A DNA stretch of 64,000 bases, from NCBI GenBank assembly GCA_003669585.1, contig QWOQ01000008.1:62001-126000 (forward strand), read 5' to 3'. Position numbers and translations under genes: made by a program. Below the pieces are notes generated by a model that saw only the letters and a program-made list of their open reading frames with translations, did no database searches and was not told where the DNA came from. Shown here one piece after another: positions 38,080 to 48,342 of the stretch. How positions within the stretch are numbered: the first letter of the stretch is position 1; each line of letters opens with the position of its first letter. This stretch comes from Planctomycetota bacterium (GTDB lineage: Bacteria > Planctomycetota > Planctomycetia > Pirellulales > UBA1268).

Positions 38080-39222
38080 CTAGACAGAACTAACATCAAT
38101 CCATAGACCACTGCTCGCACTTTTCAAAACAGCGTCACAGACTTTCTGGGTTTCCAGCGCATCGCGGAACGTTGGATGAGCCTGCTCTTTTTTCGCGTAC
38201 GCTTCGAGAAAGTCCGCAACTTGATGAACGAAGCTGTGTTCATAACCGATTGCCAAACCCGGCACCCACCACTTGCTCATATAGGGGTGTTCTCCATCCG
38301 TGACATGAATGCTCCGCCATCCTCTGAGAGGTCCCTCATCACGGTAGTCAAACCATTCCAACCGGTGAAGGTCGTGGAGATCCCACTTGATGCTCGCGTG
38401 TTCTCCGTTGATCTCAAATGTATAGAGAGCCTTGTGTCCCCGGGCATACCGAGTGCTCTCGAAAAGACCGAGTGAGCCGTTTTGAAAGTGACAAAGAAAC
38501 GCGCATGCGTCATCAATTTCAACAGGCTCCACCTTGCCAGTCAGCTGGTGCTTGCGTTGTTTCACAAATGTTTCGGTCATCGCGGTGACATTTTTTACAG
38601 ACCCATTGAGCCACAGTGCCGTGTCGATGCAGTGGGCAAGTAGATCTCCTGTCACTCCGCTTCCAGCCGCTTTTGCATCAAGCCGCCACAGCGCCGCGCC
38701 TCCCTGAGGCAGATCTGCTGAAATCGTCCAGTCCTGCAAAAAATTTGCACGGTAGTGAAAGATGCGACCGAGTTTCCCTGAATCAATTAACTGCTTGGCA
38801 AATGTGACAGCCGGAATCCGTCGATAGTTGTACCAGACCATATTTGGTACCCCTGCCTTTTCGACAGCAATGACCATCTTCTCGCCCTCGGCAGCATCCA
38901 TCGACAGCGGCTTCTCGCAAAGAATCGCCTTGCCGTGCTTCGCTGCTTCGAGGGCGATCTCGGCATGAAGATTATTCGGCGTGCAGATATCGATCACATC
39001 GATGTCGTCTGCCGCCACGATTTTTTTCCAATCGCTTTCTACTCGCTCATACCCCCAACGATCAGCGAAATCCTTCGCCTTGGCAACGTCACGAGCAGCA
39101 ACAGCCTTGAGCACTGGGTGGTATTCGAGGTCAAAGAAGTCGTTCACTCGTTTGTAGCCATTGGAATGGGCACGGCCCATAAATCCGTAACCAATCATGC
39201 CGATACGGAGAGGTTTTGACAT
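38080..39222 (-). CDS. Gfo/Idh/MocA family oxidoreductase
   Basis: A 380-residue NAD(P)-dependent sugar or inositol dehydrogenase-type protein. The Rossmann turn [16 protein letters not shown] opens the protein. The EKP motif ([17 protein letters not shown]) carries the conserved lysine, and the C-terminal half has the family alpha/beta domain. The ATG at 39222 has AAGGA seven bases upstream; the open frame continues to 39420 but overlaps the end of the isomerase gene. The substrate is probably a sugar or polyol made available by the neighbouring isomerase and kinase. Confidence 0.93.
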   Translation of the reverse strand: MSKPLRIGMIGYGFMGRAHSNGYKRVNDFFDLEYHPVLKAVAARDVAKAKDFADRWGYERVESDWKKIVAADDIDVIDICTPNNLHAEIALEAAKHGKAILCEKPLSMDAAEGEKMVIAVEKAGVPNMVWYNYRRIPAVTFAKQLIDSGKLGRIFHYRANFLQDWTISADLPQGGAALWRLDAKAAGSGVTGDLLAHCIDTALWLNGSVKNVTAMTETFVKQRKHQLTGKVEPVEIDDACAFLCHFQNGSLGLFESTRYARGHKALYTFEINGEHASIKWDLHDLHRLEWFDYRDEGPLRGWRSIHVTDGEHPYMSKWWVPGLAIGYEHSFVHQVADFLEAYAKKEQAHPTFRDALETQKVCDAVLKSASSGLWIDVSSV

Positions 39223-39272
39223 AGAAAAATCCTTACTACCTTTTTTAAAAAGCGTTGATGCGTTTGGTGAAT

Positions 39273-40307
39273 TCAGTTCCAGCCGTGGGCATCGCGAACG
39301 GCAATCATTGACTTCAGAATCGTGTTCCACGTGGCTGGATTTTCGAGCATCGAGTTGGGAAACATGCAGCCGTCCCAGCAGATGTGCTCGATGCCGCGCT
39401 TCGCCGCTCCTTCGAGCCAATACTTAGAGCACTTCACAATATCGAGTTTTCCATTGGGATCGTCTGCCGGGCAATGCTTTCCAGTTTTGTCGTGCGCACC
39501 GGCACCGTGCACCTGTCCATCGTTTTGAGCGACATGAAAATCAATCGTCCAAGGGCGAAGCTTTTCAGTCATTTTTTTATAGGCGGACCAGAATTCCTCA
39601 TCACTGTAGCCAGGCTGTATGAGCGCGTGCTCAGGAGCGTTGTAGCCGAGTACATAGAGGTAGGTGTGCGCGAGGTCGGCTTGAAAACCGAGTGATTCCG
39701 GCATGCCTACTTCCTCAAGTAAGTCGAGCATATCCTTCCACGAGTGCATGCCGGCCCAGCAAATCTCCCCTTCGGCCGCTAATCGCTGACCGTGCGCCGC
39801 CGCAATGACCGCAGCTTCCCGAAATGTATTGGCGATCTTTGTTGTATGTGCCTTTGGATTTTCTCGCCATTTCGAAACACCAAATTCTGCTGAGTCGATC
39901 CGAATCACGCCGTACTTGCGGACTCCATGATGTTCAAAAACATTGGCAACTCTGCAAGCCATTTTGACAGCGGACAGAAACTTTTCCTTCGCAACAGAAT
40001 CTCCCATCGCCGAATCTCCAATCGTTCCCGGCCAGACCGGTGCAACGAGTGAACCAACTTTGAATCCGTGACTTGCTATCTTGTCAGCGATTGCGATGAG
40101 TTCGGAGTCACTGGCCTCAGGATTCGTGTGCGGGAGAAAAAGAAAGTAATCGATACCTTCAAATTTCTGACCGTTGATGTTTGCGGCAGCGGTGAGTTCA
40201 AGCATGCGATCTAAACTGATTGCCGGCTCTTGGCCCGCTTCATTCCCTTTGCCAACGAGACCAGGCCACATAGCGTTATGCAGTTTGGGAAGCGAATAGG
40301 TACTCAT
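39273..40307 (-). CDS. Sugar phosphate isomerase/epimerase (TIM barrel)
   Basis: A 344-residue protein of the xylose isomerase-like TIM-barrel family. [36 protein letters not shown] and [10 protein letters not shown] carry the acidic and histidine residues that would bind a divalent metal. The C-terminal [21 protein letters not shown] is typical of the planctomycete members I know. The reaction is probably isomerisation or epimerisation of a keto sugar; the exact substrate is unclear. It is followed after 50 bp by the Gfo/Idh gene, a very common pairing. Confidence 0.88.
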   Translation of the reverse strand: MSTYSLPKLHNAMWPGLVGKGNEAGQEPAISLDRMLELTAAANINGQKFEGIDYFLFLPHTNPEASDSELIAIADKIASHGFKVGSLVAPVWPGTIGDSAMGDSVAKEKFLSAVKMACRVANVFEHHGVRKYGVIRIDSAEFGVSKWRENPKAHTTKIANTFREAAVIAAAHGQRLAAEGEICWAGMHSWKDMLDLLEEVGMPESLGFQADLAHTYLYVLGYNAPEHALIQPGYSDEEFWSAYKKMTEKLRPWTIDFHVAQNDGQVHGAGAHDKTGKHCPADDPNGKLDIVKCSKYWLEGAAKRGIEHICWDGCMFPNSMLENPATWNTILKSMIAVRDAHGWN

Positions 40308-40446
40308 TTGATCTGGGTTTCCCTTTGGGTGAGATAACGGTCTGTCTTGTGATGCAATCTGTTACCACATTTTCAAAACGTTGAACACGATTGTTACAGC
40401 AGTCGCGTGTTCTTAAAGACGCCCGCCTATGAACTTCCGCTCACTT

Positions 40447-41700
40447 TCAAGCCTTTGGTGCTGCGTCTCCCACCTGAGGCAAGTCACGATGAACGTCAGG
40501 GCCGAAATACCGCAGCGAAACAAGTGGTCCGTTCCCGGTGTTCTCTACTTCGTATCCGCCTTGAGCTGTTTCCGATGTGATGAAAAGCTCGTCGCTGGTC
40601 ATTTCTCCAAATCGAATCAGTGTTGGAGTGGCCACGGCATGCACTCCCACGCGTCCCTCTCCTTGCACCGTGATCCATCCGCTAGACCCAGGATCCTTGA
40701 TCGTTACCCGAGCCCCCGGATCGAGCGTGAGTTCCTTCGCGCTAAAGAGTTGCTGTCCGTCCACATGGCCGTAGACAATCCATCGATCGGTGACACCCTT
40801 GGATGAATGCTTGGGATCAACGATCGGTTCAAGATAGTTATGGGACTTGAAATGCGTGTCGACATTTTTGTCCCAATCGAGTTGGCCGATAATAAAGTCG
40901 AGGTCGTGATGTTTTTCTTTCGGCATGTCCTTTACAAGCAGGCTCCACGGCACCGCGCGGCCTTCCACAAGCGACTGAAACATCGCGAACACATCGCTGC
41001 CCCACTGCGGTTCGTAGGTGAGTAGAGACCCCGGAGCGTGCAGCACACCCGGTGGAATCAACCAGCCGGTGCCCCGCTTGAGTCGATAGGCTTTTGAAAG
41101 ATCAAGAATGCCATTGTCGCCTCGATTCCAATTCTCCAAACATTGACGCAGATCATTTTGAGTTGTCTCTGGCTCAAGCCCCATAAACGTGTACGGGAAG
41201 TTGTTGTCGCAGTTGTTGTACTGGGGCGGAAAGTAATAGCTCTCCGGCTTACCTTCCTGACCAACCAATGCAGCATCAGCCGCCGATTGATGCATATGAT
41301 GCGGAATCGGGCCGGCATTGTCGAAGAACTTGGAATAGACCGGCCACTTTTTATAGCGATCCCAAATTGCTTTTCCGACAAGCGATGCTCCACCGATTGC
41401 CACTGCATCTCGAAGTAGAAAACGTTCTTTCTCAAAGAGACACCAACTCAAGCCCTCGTCGGGCGTGCGATTCTCGTTGGCAGCTTCGGTCGTGCTGGCA
41501 AACCAACGTTCATCGATCCCGCCGCGATCAAGCCCGTAGGAGTAGTAGTCATTCGGATGCAAACGAAGTCGTTTGCCAGGATGAAGAAAGCTGCGAGGCA
41601 CCCACGTGGGGCAAAGTCTGAGAATGCCTCGTCCGGCATCGAGTGCGCGATCGAGGGAGGATCCAACATTTTTTGCCTCCGGCAGTGCGACAATCGTCAT
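40447..41700 (-). CDS. Cupin protein, mannose-6-phosphate isomerase-like
   Basis: A 417-residue bicupin-like protein. The central PIPHHMHQS supplies a metal-binding His pair, and GTGWLIPPGVLHAPGSLLTYE is a second cupin strand with a histidine. The C-terminal third (LTLDPGARVTIKDPGSSGWITVQGEGRVGVH) is a further jelly-roll half. It resembles class I mannose-6-phosphate isomerases in layout, but I am not sure of the substrate. The ATG at 41700 (MTIVALPEAKN) with GAGAGAAG upstream is preferred over 41793. It is the first gene of the minus-strand sugar cluster. Confidence 0.8.
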   Translation of the reverse strand: MTIVALPEAKNVGSSLDRALDAGRGILRLCPTWVPRSFLHPGKRLRLHPNDYYSYGLDRGGIDERWFASTTEAANENRTPDEGLSWCLFEKERFLLRDAVAIGGASLVGKAIWDRYKKWPVYSKFFDNAGPIPHHMHQSAADAALVGQEGKPESYYFPPQYNNCDNNFPYTFMGLEPETTQNDLRQCLENWNRGDNGILDLSKAYRLKRGTGWLIPPGVLHAPGSLLTYEPQWGSDVFAMFQSLVEGRAVPWSLLVKDMPKEKHHDLDFIIGQLDWDKNVDTHFKSHNYLEPIVDPKHSSKGVTDRWIVYGHVDGQQLFSAKELTLDPGARVTIKDPGSSGWITVQGEGRVGVHAVATPTLIRFGEMTSDELFITSETAQGGYEVENTGNGPLVSLRYFGPDVHRDLPQVGDAAPKA

Positions 41701-42136
41701 AATGCTTCTCTCTTCGATAAAAAACTGTTTTCGGTCAGTCCCTCGACTCATTCCCGCAACGCACACAACGCCTGCGGGAGACACCCGGAGCACACCTCGG
41801 ACGCAAGGGTTCTTGCGACTTTTCTACGAGCGGCCTACGGGCGGCCGCAACTGTCCCGAATAAAAGCCGCACGAAACCTTGTGAGGTCTACTTCGTTCAC
41901 CTAGAGATCATTGCCCCCGCTCCCAAATGTTTCGCGTATGAAACCGCCAAATCGCTCTCATGCTCAACAGATTATTCAACCCGAAAAGATTGCCCAGTCG
42001 ACTTTCGTCGACTTTGATGACAGAGTTCGCATGACGTTTTTGAAACCTCTTTTTTGAACTCTCCTCTGTCTGTCAGTGTCTTCTTTCTGTTATTTTGAAT
42101 CTCTGTTCTCTTCATTTGAACCACTGATGAAAAACT
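41701..42136. promoter_or_regulatory. Divergent control region of the sugar cluster and DUF1553 pair
   Basis: About 440 bp between the cupin gene (minus) and the DUF1549/DUF1553 gene (plus), with no gene of its own. It holds two inverted repeats that could be operators: AGTCGAC/GTCGACT around TTTC (41996-42013), and GCGGCC/GGCCGC with a seven-base spacer (41830-41848). The right end is T-rich. The layout suggests that one regulator could control both directions. Confidence 0.45.
41996..42013. promoter_or_regulatory. Candidate operator, 18-bp palindrome
   Basis: AGTCGAC at 41996-42002 and GTCGACT at 42007-42013 form a perfect dyad with a four-base spacer. It lies in the divergent promoter region, about 125 bp before the DUF1549/DUF1553 start. 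Dyads of this size are typical of dimeric repressor sites, but no regulator gene is adjacent. Confidence 0.4.
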
Positions 42137-44125
42137 ATGTTTTACTCATTGCACATACGGCTCTTCGTTGCGATCGTTTTTGTTTTTGTACTTTTTTCAG
42201 GTCTTGGGGCTGAACGAAAAAAACCGAATCGTCAGCCAAAATCCAAAGCACCGCCGCCCATTCGCCTGCCTGAAGCGGTCATCAAGCCGCACTCGGGCTC
42301 GGTTATGAATGTCGCGCCTCTCGACAGATCGCGTCGCAAAGAAATTCACAAGGCCGCCATCGCCATCGACTCGCTGCTTGTAGCTCACTGGACAGAGCAC
42401 GGTGAAAAAGAAAGTCCACGACTGAAAGATGACCAATTCGTTCGTCGGATCTACCTCGAACTTGGTGGACGCATTCCTACCCTCGACGAGACAATTGCTT
42501 TTCTCGATTCTCCAAAGGAAACCAAGCGGGCCGACTTGATAGACACTCTGCTTGAAAGTCCAGACTACGTCAGCCATTTCTATAATTTCTGGGCTGACAT
42601 TCTTCGATTGTGCGAACGACCGCAGAAGCAACTCTTTTTTGAACCCTATCTCGACTATGTCAAGCGATCGATCGCCTCGAATACACCGTTCGACGCATGG
42701 GCTTATGAAATGCTCACTGCCGATGGAAGACTTTGGGAGAGTCCCGCCGTCGGATATCAATTGCGCGACGAGGGGATGCCGCTGCCCTACGTCGACAATA
42801 CCGTGCGAGTTTTTCTTGGCACTCAAATTGGTTGTGCCCAGTGTCACGATCATCCGTTCGATGATTGGACGCAGCATCAATTTTATGAACTTGCAGCGCT
42901 CACCGCAGGCACTCGCAGTCGTTCGGACGGCAAGGACAGTCCTAAAGATTCGAAGAGTCCACCGAAAAAATCTGAAAAACGCCGCCAATCAAATCCGGTC
43001 GGCATGCTGATTAAGGAGGCCAAGGAAAAAGCCAAAGGGGGCAAGGTCGACAATCAATTCATTCAGTTTCTTCGCGCCAACGGGACCTCGGTTGCCTTTA
43101 CGGAGAGGCCGCTGAATTTACCCCACGACTACGCCTACCAAGACGCTCAGCCGCTCGATACCGTGCAAGCAAAGGTATTGTGGGGCGAGGTGCCCAAGGA
43201 GGCCCAGGCCTTGGACGGTCGCCACCAAATGGCGGCGTGGATGACAGGCCGCGACAATAGACAGTTTGCTCGCACGATCGCTAACCGACTGTGGAAGAAA
43301 GTCATGGGCGTTGGTTTAGTCGAACCGGTGGACGATTTTCGTCCAGAGAATCCGGCATCCTATCCTGCCCTGCTCGAACACCTGACCGATGAGATGCTGC
43401 GTCTGAATTTTGATCTGCGCGAATTTGTTCGCGTGCTTGTATCAACCGACACCTATCAGCGGCGCGCAGTGCTTCACGACCCAACGAGTGAAACACCGTT
43501 TCGTTTTCCAGCGCCTTCACTCAAACGTATGACGGCTGAACAAATCTGGGATTCAATTCTCGTTTTGGTCGCCCGAGATACGTGGGCATTCCAGCGTCCG
43601 AGTGTTGCCGAATTTCGTTCAAAAGTAAGTCTGGATCTAGCCTCTGTCGATCTCGTCACTGCAGAACGCATCGGAGATCTCTATCGTTCAAACTATTCTC
43701 CGCCGATCTACAGCAAGCGTTTGGCTCGCGAATATGGCTATAAGGGGCAGATCCTTGTACGAGCAAGCGAATTGCCGGCACCGCTGCCGTTAGGACACTT
43801 TCTCAGACAGTTTGGTCAAAGCGATCGAGAGTCTATCGAGGGTTCGCGTACTGTTGCCACGATTCCACAGATTCTCTCCATGTTCAACGGCCCGATCACT
43901 CATAGCATGCTCGAACGTGGATCGGTTATTTATGACAACGTAACAGCAGCAGGTCCACAGAAGGGGATCGACGTAATTTTTCTATCGATTCTTTCACATC
44001 GTCCTTCGTCCGAAGATCGACAACTCGCAACGAAGGAAGTGATGACCGCTGAAAATCCTGCCACCGGCTACGGAAATGTCATCTGGTCGCTGCTCAATAC
44101 ACGCGAGTTCATATTCATTCAGTAG
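42137..44125 (+). CDS. DUF1549/DUF1553 protein, pair 1
   Basis: A 662-residue exported planctomycete protein. A signal sequence (LFVAIVFVFVLFSGLGA) is followed by a basic Pro-rich linker, then DUF1549/PSCyt2 (DDQFVRRIYLELGGRIPTLDE, FLGTQIGCAQCHDHPFDDWTQHQFYELAA). After a Lys/Ser-rich insertion comes DUF1553/PSD1 (MAAWMTGRDNRQFARTIANRLWKKVMGVGLVEPVDDF). Unlike its later paralogues it has no N-terminal cytochrome c (PSCyt1) domain, but it keeps the CAQCH motif. The DUF1501 partner follows 36 bp downstream. It is presumed to act in the periplasm or at the surface; the reaction is unknown. Confidence 0.93.
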   Translation: MFYSLHIRLFVAIVFVFVLFSGLGAERKKPNRQPKSKAPPPIRLPEAVIKPHSGSVMNVAPLDRSRRKEIHKAAIAIDSLLVAHWTEHGEKESPRLKDDQFVRRIYLELGGRIPTLDETIAFLDSPKETKRADLIDTLLESPDYVSHFYNFWADILRLCERPQKQLFFEPYLDYVKRSIASNTPFDAWAYEMLTADGRLWESPAVGYQLRDEGMPLPYVDNTVRVFLGTQIGCAQCHDHPFDDWTQHQFYELAALTAGTRSRSDGKDSPKDSKSPPKKSEKRRQSNPVGMLIKEAKEKAKGGKVDNQFIQFLRANGTSVAFTERPLNLPHDYAYQDAQPLDTVQAKVLWGEVPKEAQALDGRHQMAAWMTGRDNRQFARTIANRLWKKVMGVGLVEPVDDFRPENPASYPALLEHLTDEMLRLNFDLREFVRVLVSTDTYQRRAVLHDPTSETPFRFPAPSLKRMTAEQIWDSILVLVARDTWAFQRPSVAEFRSKVSLDLASVDLVTAERIGDLYRSNYSPPIYSKRLAREYGYKGQILVRASELPAPLPLGHFLRQFGQSDRESIEGSRTVATIPQILSMFNGPITHSMLERGSVIYDNVTAAGPQKGIDVIFLSILSHRPSSEDRQLATKEVMTAENPATGYGNVIWSLLNTREFIFIQ

Positions 44126-44161
44126 TTTTTCGCCACACCTTCTTTTTTTGTGAGTGTTTTT

Positions 44162-45445
44162 ATGAATCGTTCAGATTCTTGGCTCGATCGACCGCTGGCC
44201 CGTCGCGCAGTGATGGCACGCATTGCACAAGCCTCGCTCGGCGTTGGGATTCTTGAGAATTTTTCGCAGCCGTTGTCAGCCGCCGCGAACCCGTCAGGCA
44301 AGGCCAAAAACATTATCTATCTCTTCATGAAGGGAGCCATGAGCCATCTCGATACGTTTGACCCGAAGCCGGGCAGCGAGTCGCAGGGTGAAACCGGAAC
44401 GATCCAAACTCGCACACCCGGCATTCTTTTCGGCGAGCACTTGAAGCGGCTTGCCGGTCTTTCCGAAAAAATATCGGTTGTTCGATCGCTGACGACTGAA
44501 ACCGGCGCTCATGAACAGGGCGTCTACCTTATGCGCACCGCATACAAACAGATCAACAGCATCCGCCATCCAGCACTTGGTTCGTGGGCAGTTCATTCGA
44601 TGGGTCGAATCAGCAAGGAACTCCCTGGCAATGTGCTGATCGGCAATGGAAACGATCATCCGGGCTGTGGCTTCTTAGAACCGTCTCTCTCACCGGTTCC
44701 TCTGGCCGATCCCGAAAAGGGTCTCGAGAACACGCAGTCACCGGCATATCTTTCCGAAAATAATTTCAAACGTCGACTTTCGCTGGCAGATCGCATCGAT
44801 CGTGATTTTCGAGGTCGTTACGAAGGGTTACAGATAGACGCCTACAACCAGATGTATCGCGAAGCGGTTCGGCTGATGGGAAGTGAAGAACTCCGGGCGT
44901 TTAATATTAGTCTCGAACCAGAAACAGTTCGAACCGCGTACGGCGATCACCGATTGGGCCAAGGATGTCTTTTGGCACGCAGACTTGTGGAGTCGGGCGT
45001 GCGTTTCATCGAAGTGGAACTTGGCGGATGGGACATGCACCAGGAACTTTTTACGCAAATGTCAGAGCACGGGGGCCAGCTCGACCAGGCGATGGCTACG
45101 CTTCTTGAAGATCTTGAAGCTAAGGGTCTTCTGGATTCAACGCTTGTTGTTCTGGCAACTGAGTTTGGCCGCACCCCAAAAATCAACGAAAATGCAGGAC
45201 GCGATCATCATCCGGGTGTTTTTTCCTGTGTGCTTGCCGGAGCGGGCATTCGAGGCGGGCAGGTCTACGGCGCGTCAGATGCCACCGGTAGAAATCCTGA
45301 AGGATCGCCAGTATCAATCGCTGACTTTAATACCACAATCGCTGTAGCAGCCGGAATGCCGTACGAAAAAGAGTTCAAGGCTCCCAACGGCAGGCCGTTC
45401 AAAATTGGTGGCGGCGGAAAGCCCATCTCTGAAATACTTGCCTGA
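44162..45445 (+). CDS. DUF1501 protein, pair 1
   Basis: A 427-residue DUF1501 protein, the usual partner of DUF1553. The N-terminus LARRAVMARIAQASLGVG is an export signal, though the twin-arginine motif is weak. Motifs that look like metal and active-site loops are FMKGAMSHLDTFDPKPG, GGWDMH, TEFGRTPKI and GRDHHPGVFS. They are consistent with the alkaline phosphatase/sulfatase superfamily to which DUF1501 has been related. The start is uncertain: an ATG at 44162 or a GTG at 44150, neither with a good ribosome site. A bipartite hairpin follows at 45454-45487. Confidence 0.92.
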   Translation: MNRSDSWLDRPLARRAVMARIAQASLGVGILENFSQPLSAAANPSGKAKNIIYLFMKGAMSHLDTFDPKPGSESQGETGTIQTRTPGILFGEHLKRLAGLSEKISVVRSLTTETGAHEQGVYLMRTAYKQINSIRHPALGSWAVHSMGRISKELPGNVLIGNGNDHPGCGFLEPSLSPVPLADPEKGLENTQSPAYLSENNFKRRLSLADRIDRDFRGRYEGLQIDAYNQMYREAVRLMGSEELRAFNISLEPETVRTAYGDHRLGQGCLLARRLVESGVRFIEVELGGWDMHQELFTQMSEHGGQLDQAMATLLEDLEAKGLLDSTLVVLATEFGRTPKINENAGRDHHPGVFSCVLAGAGIRGGQVYGASDATGRNPEGSPVSIADFNTTIAVAAGMPYEKEFKAPNGRPFKIGGGGKPISEILA

Positions 45446-45453
45446 TCGTCAAT

Positions 45454-45500
45454 AGGCCTTTACCGTGTTCTTCACGGATTGTGGCCTGCTGAAACTTTTT
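45454..45500 (+). terminator. Candidate terminator after pair 1
   Basis: AGGCC (45454-45458) pairs with GGCCT (45483-45487), and inside it CCGTG (45463-45467) pairs with CACGG (45473-45477). Nine bases later a run of five T ends at 45500. It lies nine bp after the DUF1501 stop. Confidence 0.55.
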
Positions 45501-45621
45501 GTGAGCTGCAGGCGATTCTTTTTTGAAAGCATGCCTGTACGCACAGGTTCGATGCGGTCGGCATTTTGACTCCACATTGTTTCTGCATGTTTCACAAAGA
45601 TACTCAAAGAGGCTTTCTGCT

Positions 45622-47022
45622 GTGACAAGCATTCGTGATTTTGGAGCTGTGGGAGATGGTCGTACCGACGATACGGCGGCGATTGAACATGCTCTTCACA
45701 ATGGCGAGGGATCGCTCGTTTTTCCTCGCGGTGAATACAGGATCACTCGCACGATCACGATTGATCTTCATAAAACAAACCGCACGAGCATTGAAGGATC
45801 TGGTGGCACTGCCACGCTCGTCATGGCGGCAGAGGGACCCGCTCTTTTCTTTTCTGGAAGCCATGCCAAGACCGCCGATCCTACCGGTTTTTCTGCAGGC
45901 ATTTGGGAACGCCAGCGGATGCCCTGTGTTCGCTCCATCGAAATTATTGGAGACCACCCTCTTGCCGACGGCATTCGCTTTGAGGGAGTGATGCAGCCCA
46001 CGCTCAGCCACATTCTTGTGAGACGAGTCCGACACGCAATTCATATCACCGGTAGGGCACGAAATCTTCTCATCGATCACTGCCATCTTTATCACAACAC
46101 CGGCATCGGGGTATTTCTGGACCATGTCAATCTTCATCAAGCCATTATTACCGGCAGTCATATCAGCTACTGCCGACTCGGTGGCGTTCGCATCGCAGGG
46201 GGTGAGATTCGAAACTTGCAGATCACTGGCAATGACATCGAATACAACAACAACCGTTCCTTCAATGTGCCTGGAGCCGATGCCGAGCCAACTGCGGAGA
46301 TCTACATCGATGTCGAGGATGGGAGCATTCGCGAGGGAACAATCGCATCGAACACGCTTCAAGCGACCTATAGCCCAGGCGGGGCCAACATTCGATTCAT
46401 CGGCTCAAGTCACGCGGGAAACCATCGCGCCGGAATGTGGACGATCTGCGGCAATCTGATCGGATCGCAGGCGATCAATATTCATCTCACATCCACGCTC
46501 GGAATGTCTCTCAGTGGCAACTACCTCTACAGCGGCCACCGCCGCAACATTGTGGTAGAGCGATCTCGTAGCATCTCGTTAGGCACTACTACGATCGGGC
46601 ACAATTCCGACTACGGCAACAAAGAACTTTCCACCGGCATTCGTTTTGAAGACTGTGAAGACTGTGCGATCAATGGACTTGTGGTGCAAGATGCTTTGGC
46701 CGGTCAAACCACGGTTGCTGATGCGATTCCTTCGAATAAAGAGGCCCTTGTCGAAATCATTCGATGCCGTCGCATGACGCTTTGCGGATCGCAGATCCTC
46801 GAAGGCACTCCGGTTGGAATCCTGGTCGAAGATTCGCACGACACAGTGATTTCGGGCTGTATGGTGCTCGACCAACGCGAGCCAAAGCAGATGCAAACCG
46901 CCATTCTCTGGCGAACGACGCCTCAGGGAGCTTCGCCCTGGGGCTGTCTGATTCAGGGTTGCCGTCTTCAGAATCTTGACGTGCCCGAAGTTGTCCATCA
47001 GTCTGGCAACGTACTCGGCTAA
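45622..47022 (+). CDS. Right-handed beta-helix protein, pectate-lyase-superfamily type
   Basis: A protein of 466 residues from the GTG at 45622 (AAGAGG about nine bases upstream), beginning TSIRDFGAVGDGRTDDTAAI. This is the standard opening of the pectate lyase 3/phage-tailspike-like beta-helix family. Tandem helix turns follow (ITGNDIEYNNNRSFNVPG, ASNTLQATYSPGG, CGNLIGSQAINIHL, SGNYLYSGHRRNIVVE). The frame is open back to an ATG at 45523, but those residues look non-family. No signal peptide is seen with either start, which is odd for a surface polysaccharide lyase. The role is probably binding or cleavage of a polysaccharide. Confidence 0.82.
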   Translation: MTSIRDFGAVGDGRTDDTAAIEHALHNGEGSLVFPRGEYRITRTITIDLHKTNRTSIEGSGGTATLVMAAEGPALFFSGSHAKTADPTGFSAGIWERQRMPCVRSIEIIGDHPLADGIRFEGVMQPTLSHILVRRVRHAIHITGRARNLLIDHCHLYHNTGIGVFLDHVNLHQAIITGSHISYCRLGGVRIAGGEIRNLQITGNDIEYNNNRSFNVPGADAEPTAEIYIDVEDGSIREGTIASNTLQATYSPGGANIRFIGSSHAGNHRAGMWTICGNLIGSQAINIHLTSTLGMSLSGNYLYSGHRRNIVVERSRSISLGTTTIGHNSDYGNKELSTGIRFEDCEDCAINGLVVQDALAGQTTVADAIPSNKEALVEIIRCRRMTLCGSQILEGTPVGILVEDSHDTVISGCMVLDQREPKQMQTAILWRTTPQGASPWGCLIQGCRLQNLDVPEVVHQSGNVLG

Positions 47023-47132
47023 AATGTCGGCTGTCACGTCGATCAACTCACTGAAGTATGCGTCTGATTCAGCGTAACGTTTTTCTTCGATGCTCGACGC
47101 CTCTGAACGTATTCTCACTCATTCATAAAACG

Positions 47133-48164
47133 ATGATGAAATTAAACACTGTTGTGATCGTGATCGTGAGTCTTTGCGGTCTCATGGGCGAGGCTCTTGC
47201 GGTTCGACCTCGCTTGCGTGATCGGCGAGCGGCTGCATGTTCGCCGCCTTCTCAATGTTCGTCTGTATTCCGCAACAAGAATGTTGTGTCGGCAGAAAAC
47301 GTACTGGATGAATTTCCTGAGGAACTTGTGGATTTTGTACCGCTCTTGGATTCACCTGTGTTTACAGGCACCGGCACAGACACGTGGGACCATTCTCTTC
47401 GCGAGCGAAGTTTTATTTTGCACGATGGACCACTCTGGACCATGTGGTACACGGGATACAACAAAGCAAAAGGCCCGGAAAAGTTTCTTGGACATGCCAC
47501 AAGCCCCGATGGCATCGCATGGACGCGGTCATTCACTCAACCAATTCACACCGCCGACTGGGTCGAGGACGTGTGCGTTATTCACCATGATGCTCTCTAT
47601 CATATGTTCGCCGAAGGCACCGATGACATCTCGCATCGACTGACCTCCGTCAATGGCATCAACTGGATTTCACACGGGCCACTCGATATTCGCTCAGTCG
47701 AAGGCGTTCCAATCGAGTCTGGTCCTTACGGCACGCCGACTGTTTTTTTTGAACACGGTCTATGGCATCTCTACTATGAGCGAAAAGACGCAGCGGTATG
47801 GTTGGCAACATCGCGAGATCTTCAAGTCTGGACCAACCTGCAAGATGAGCCGGTGCTTCGCTGCGGTCCCGAGCAGTATGATGCTTATGCTGTGGCGTTT
47901 GATCAGGTGATTCGGCACAAGGGACGTTACTACGCGTACTACCATGCAAGCGACCAAAAAGAGTGGGGTCGATGGAGCACCAATATCGCCACCTCAAGCG
48001 ACCTTGTGCACTGGAAAAAATATCCCCGCAATCCAGTGCTTCCTGCCAACCCAGAGCAACCGCTCCAAAGCAGTGGATTTCTTGTGAAAACTCCGGTCGG
48101 CTATCAATTTTATACAACGCATCCCGTGGTCAGCATCTTCGTACCACGTTCGCAACACCCTTGA
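47133..48164 (+). CDS. Secreted GH43/GH32-like five-bladed beta-propeller
   Basis: A 343-residue exported protein. The ATG at 47133 opens a signal peptide ([20 protein letters not shown]). The mature part is a beta-propeller with repeated W-Y-G and aspartate strands ([90 protein letters not shown]). This pattern is shared by glycoside hydrolase families 43, 32 and 130. Acidic residues of an active site cannot be picked out with certainty, so the activity (arabinofuranosidase, xylosidase or other) is open. It follows the beta-helix gene by 110 bp. Confidence 0.82.
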   Translation: MMKLNTVVIVIVSLCGLMGEALAVRPRLRDRRAAACSPPSQCSSVFRNKNVVSAENVLDEFPEELVDFVPLLDSPVFTGTGTDTWDHSLRERSFILHDGPLWTMWYTGYNKAKGPEKFLGHATSPDGIAWTRSFTQPIHTADWVEDVCVIHHDALYHMFAEGTDDISHRLTSVNGINWISHGPLDIRSVEGVPIESGPYGTPTVFFEHGLWHLYYERKDAAVWLATSRDLQVWTNLQDEPVLRCGPEQYDAYAVAFDQVIRHKGRYYAYYHASDQKEWGRWSTNIATSSDLVHWKKYPRNPVLPANPEQPLQSSGFLVKTPVGYQFYTTHPVVSIFVPRSQHP

Positions 48165-48342
48165 AAAAGTTCACCTCGATCGGCATTTGTCGCGATACCC
48201 TCATCCGATAAGCACCGTCGTCCGCAACGGCGCTTTGCCTTTTTTCATTGATCTTTTCGGACGATACCAGCAACGCTTGTACCTTGAATTACACTTGGTT
48301 GCGCCCTCTTTCTCACCATTCACTTTTCGCAAAAATAAACGT

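Noticed and set aside
44150-44161. GTG start for the first DUF1501 protein
   Set aside because: The ATG at 44162 is four codons on and equally placed; neither has a strong ribosome site, so the ATG is kept with doubt.
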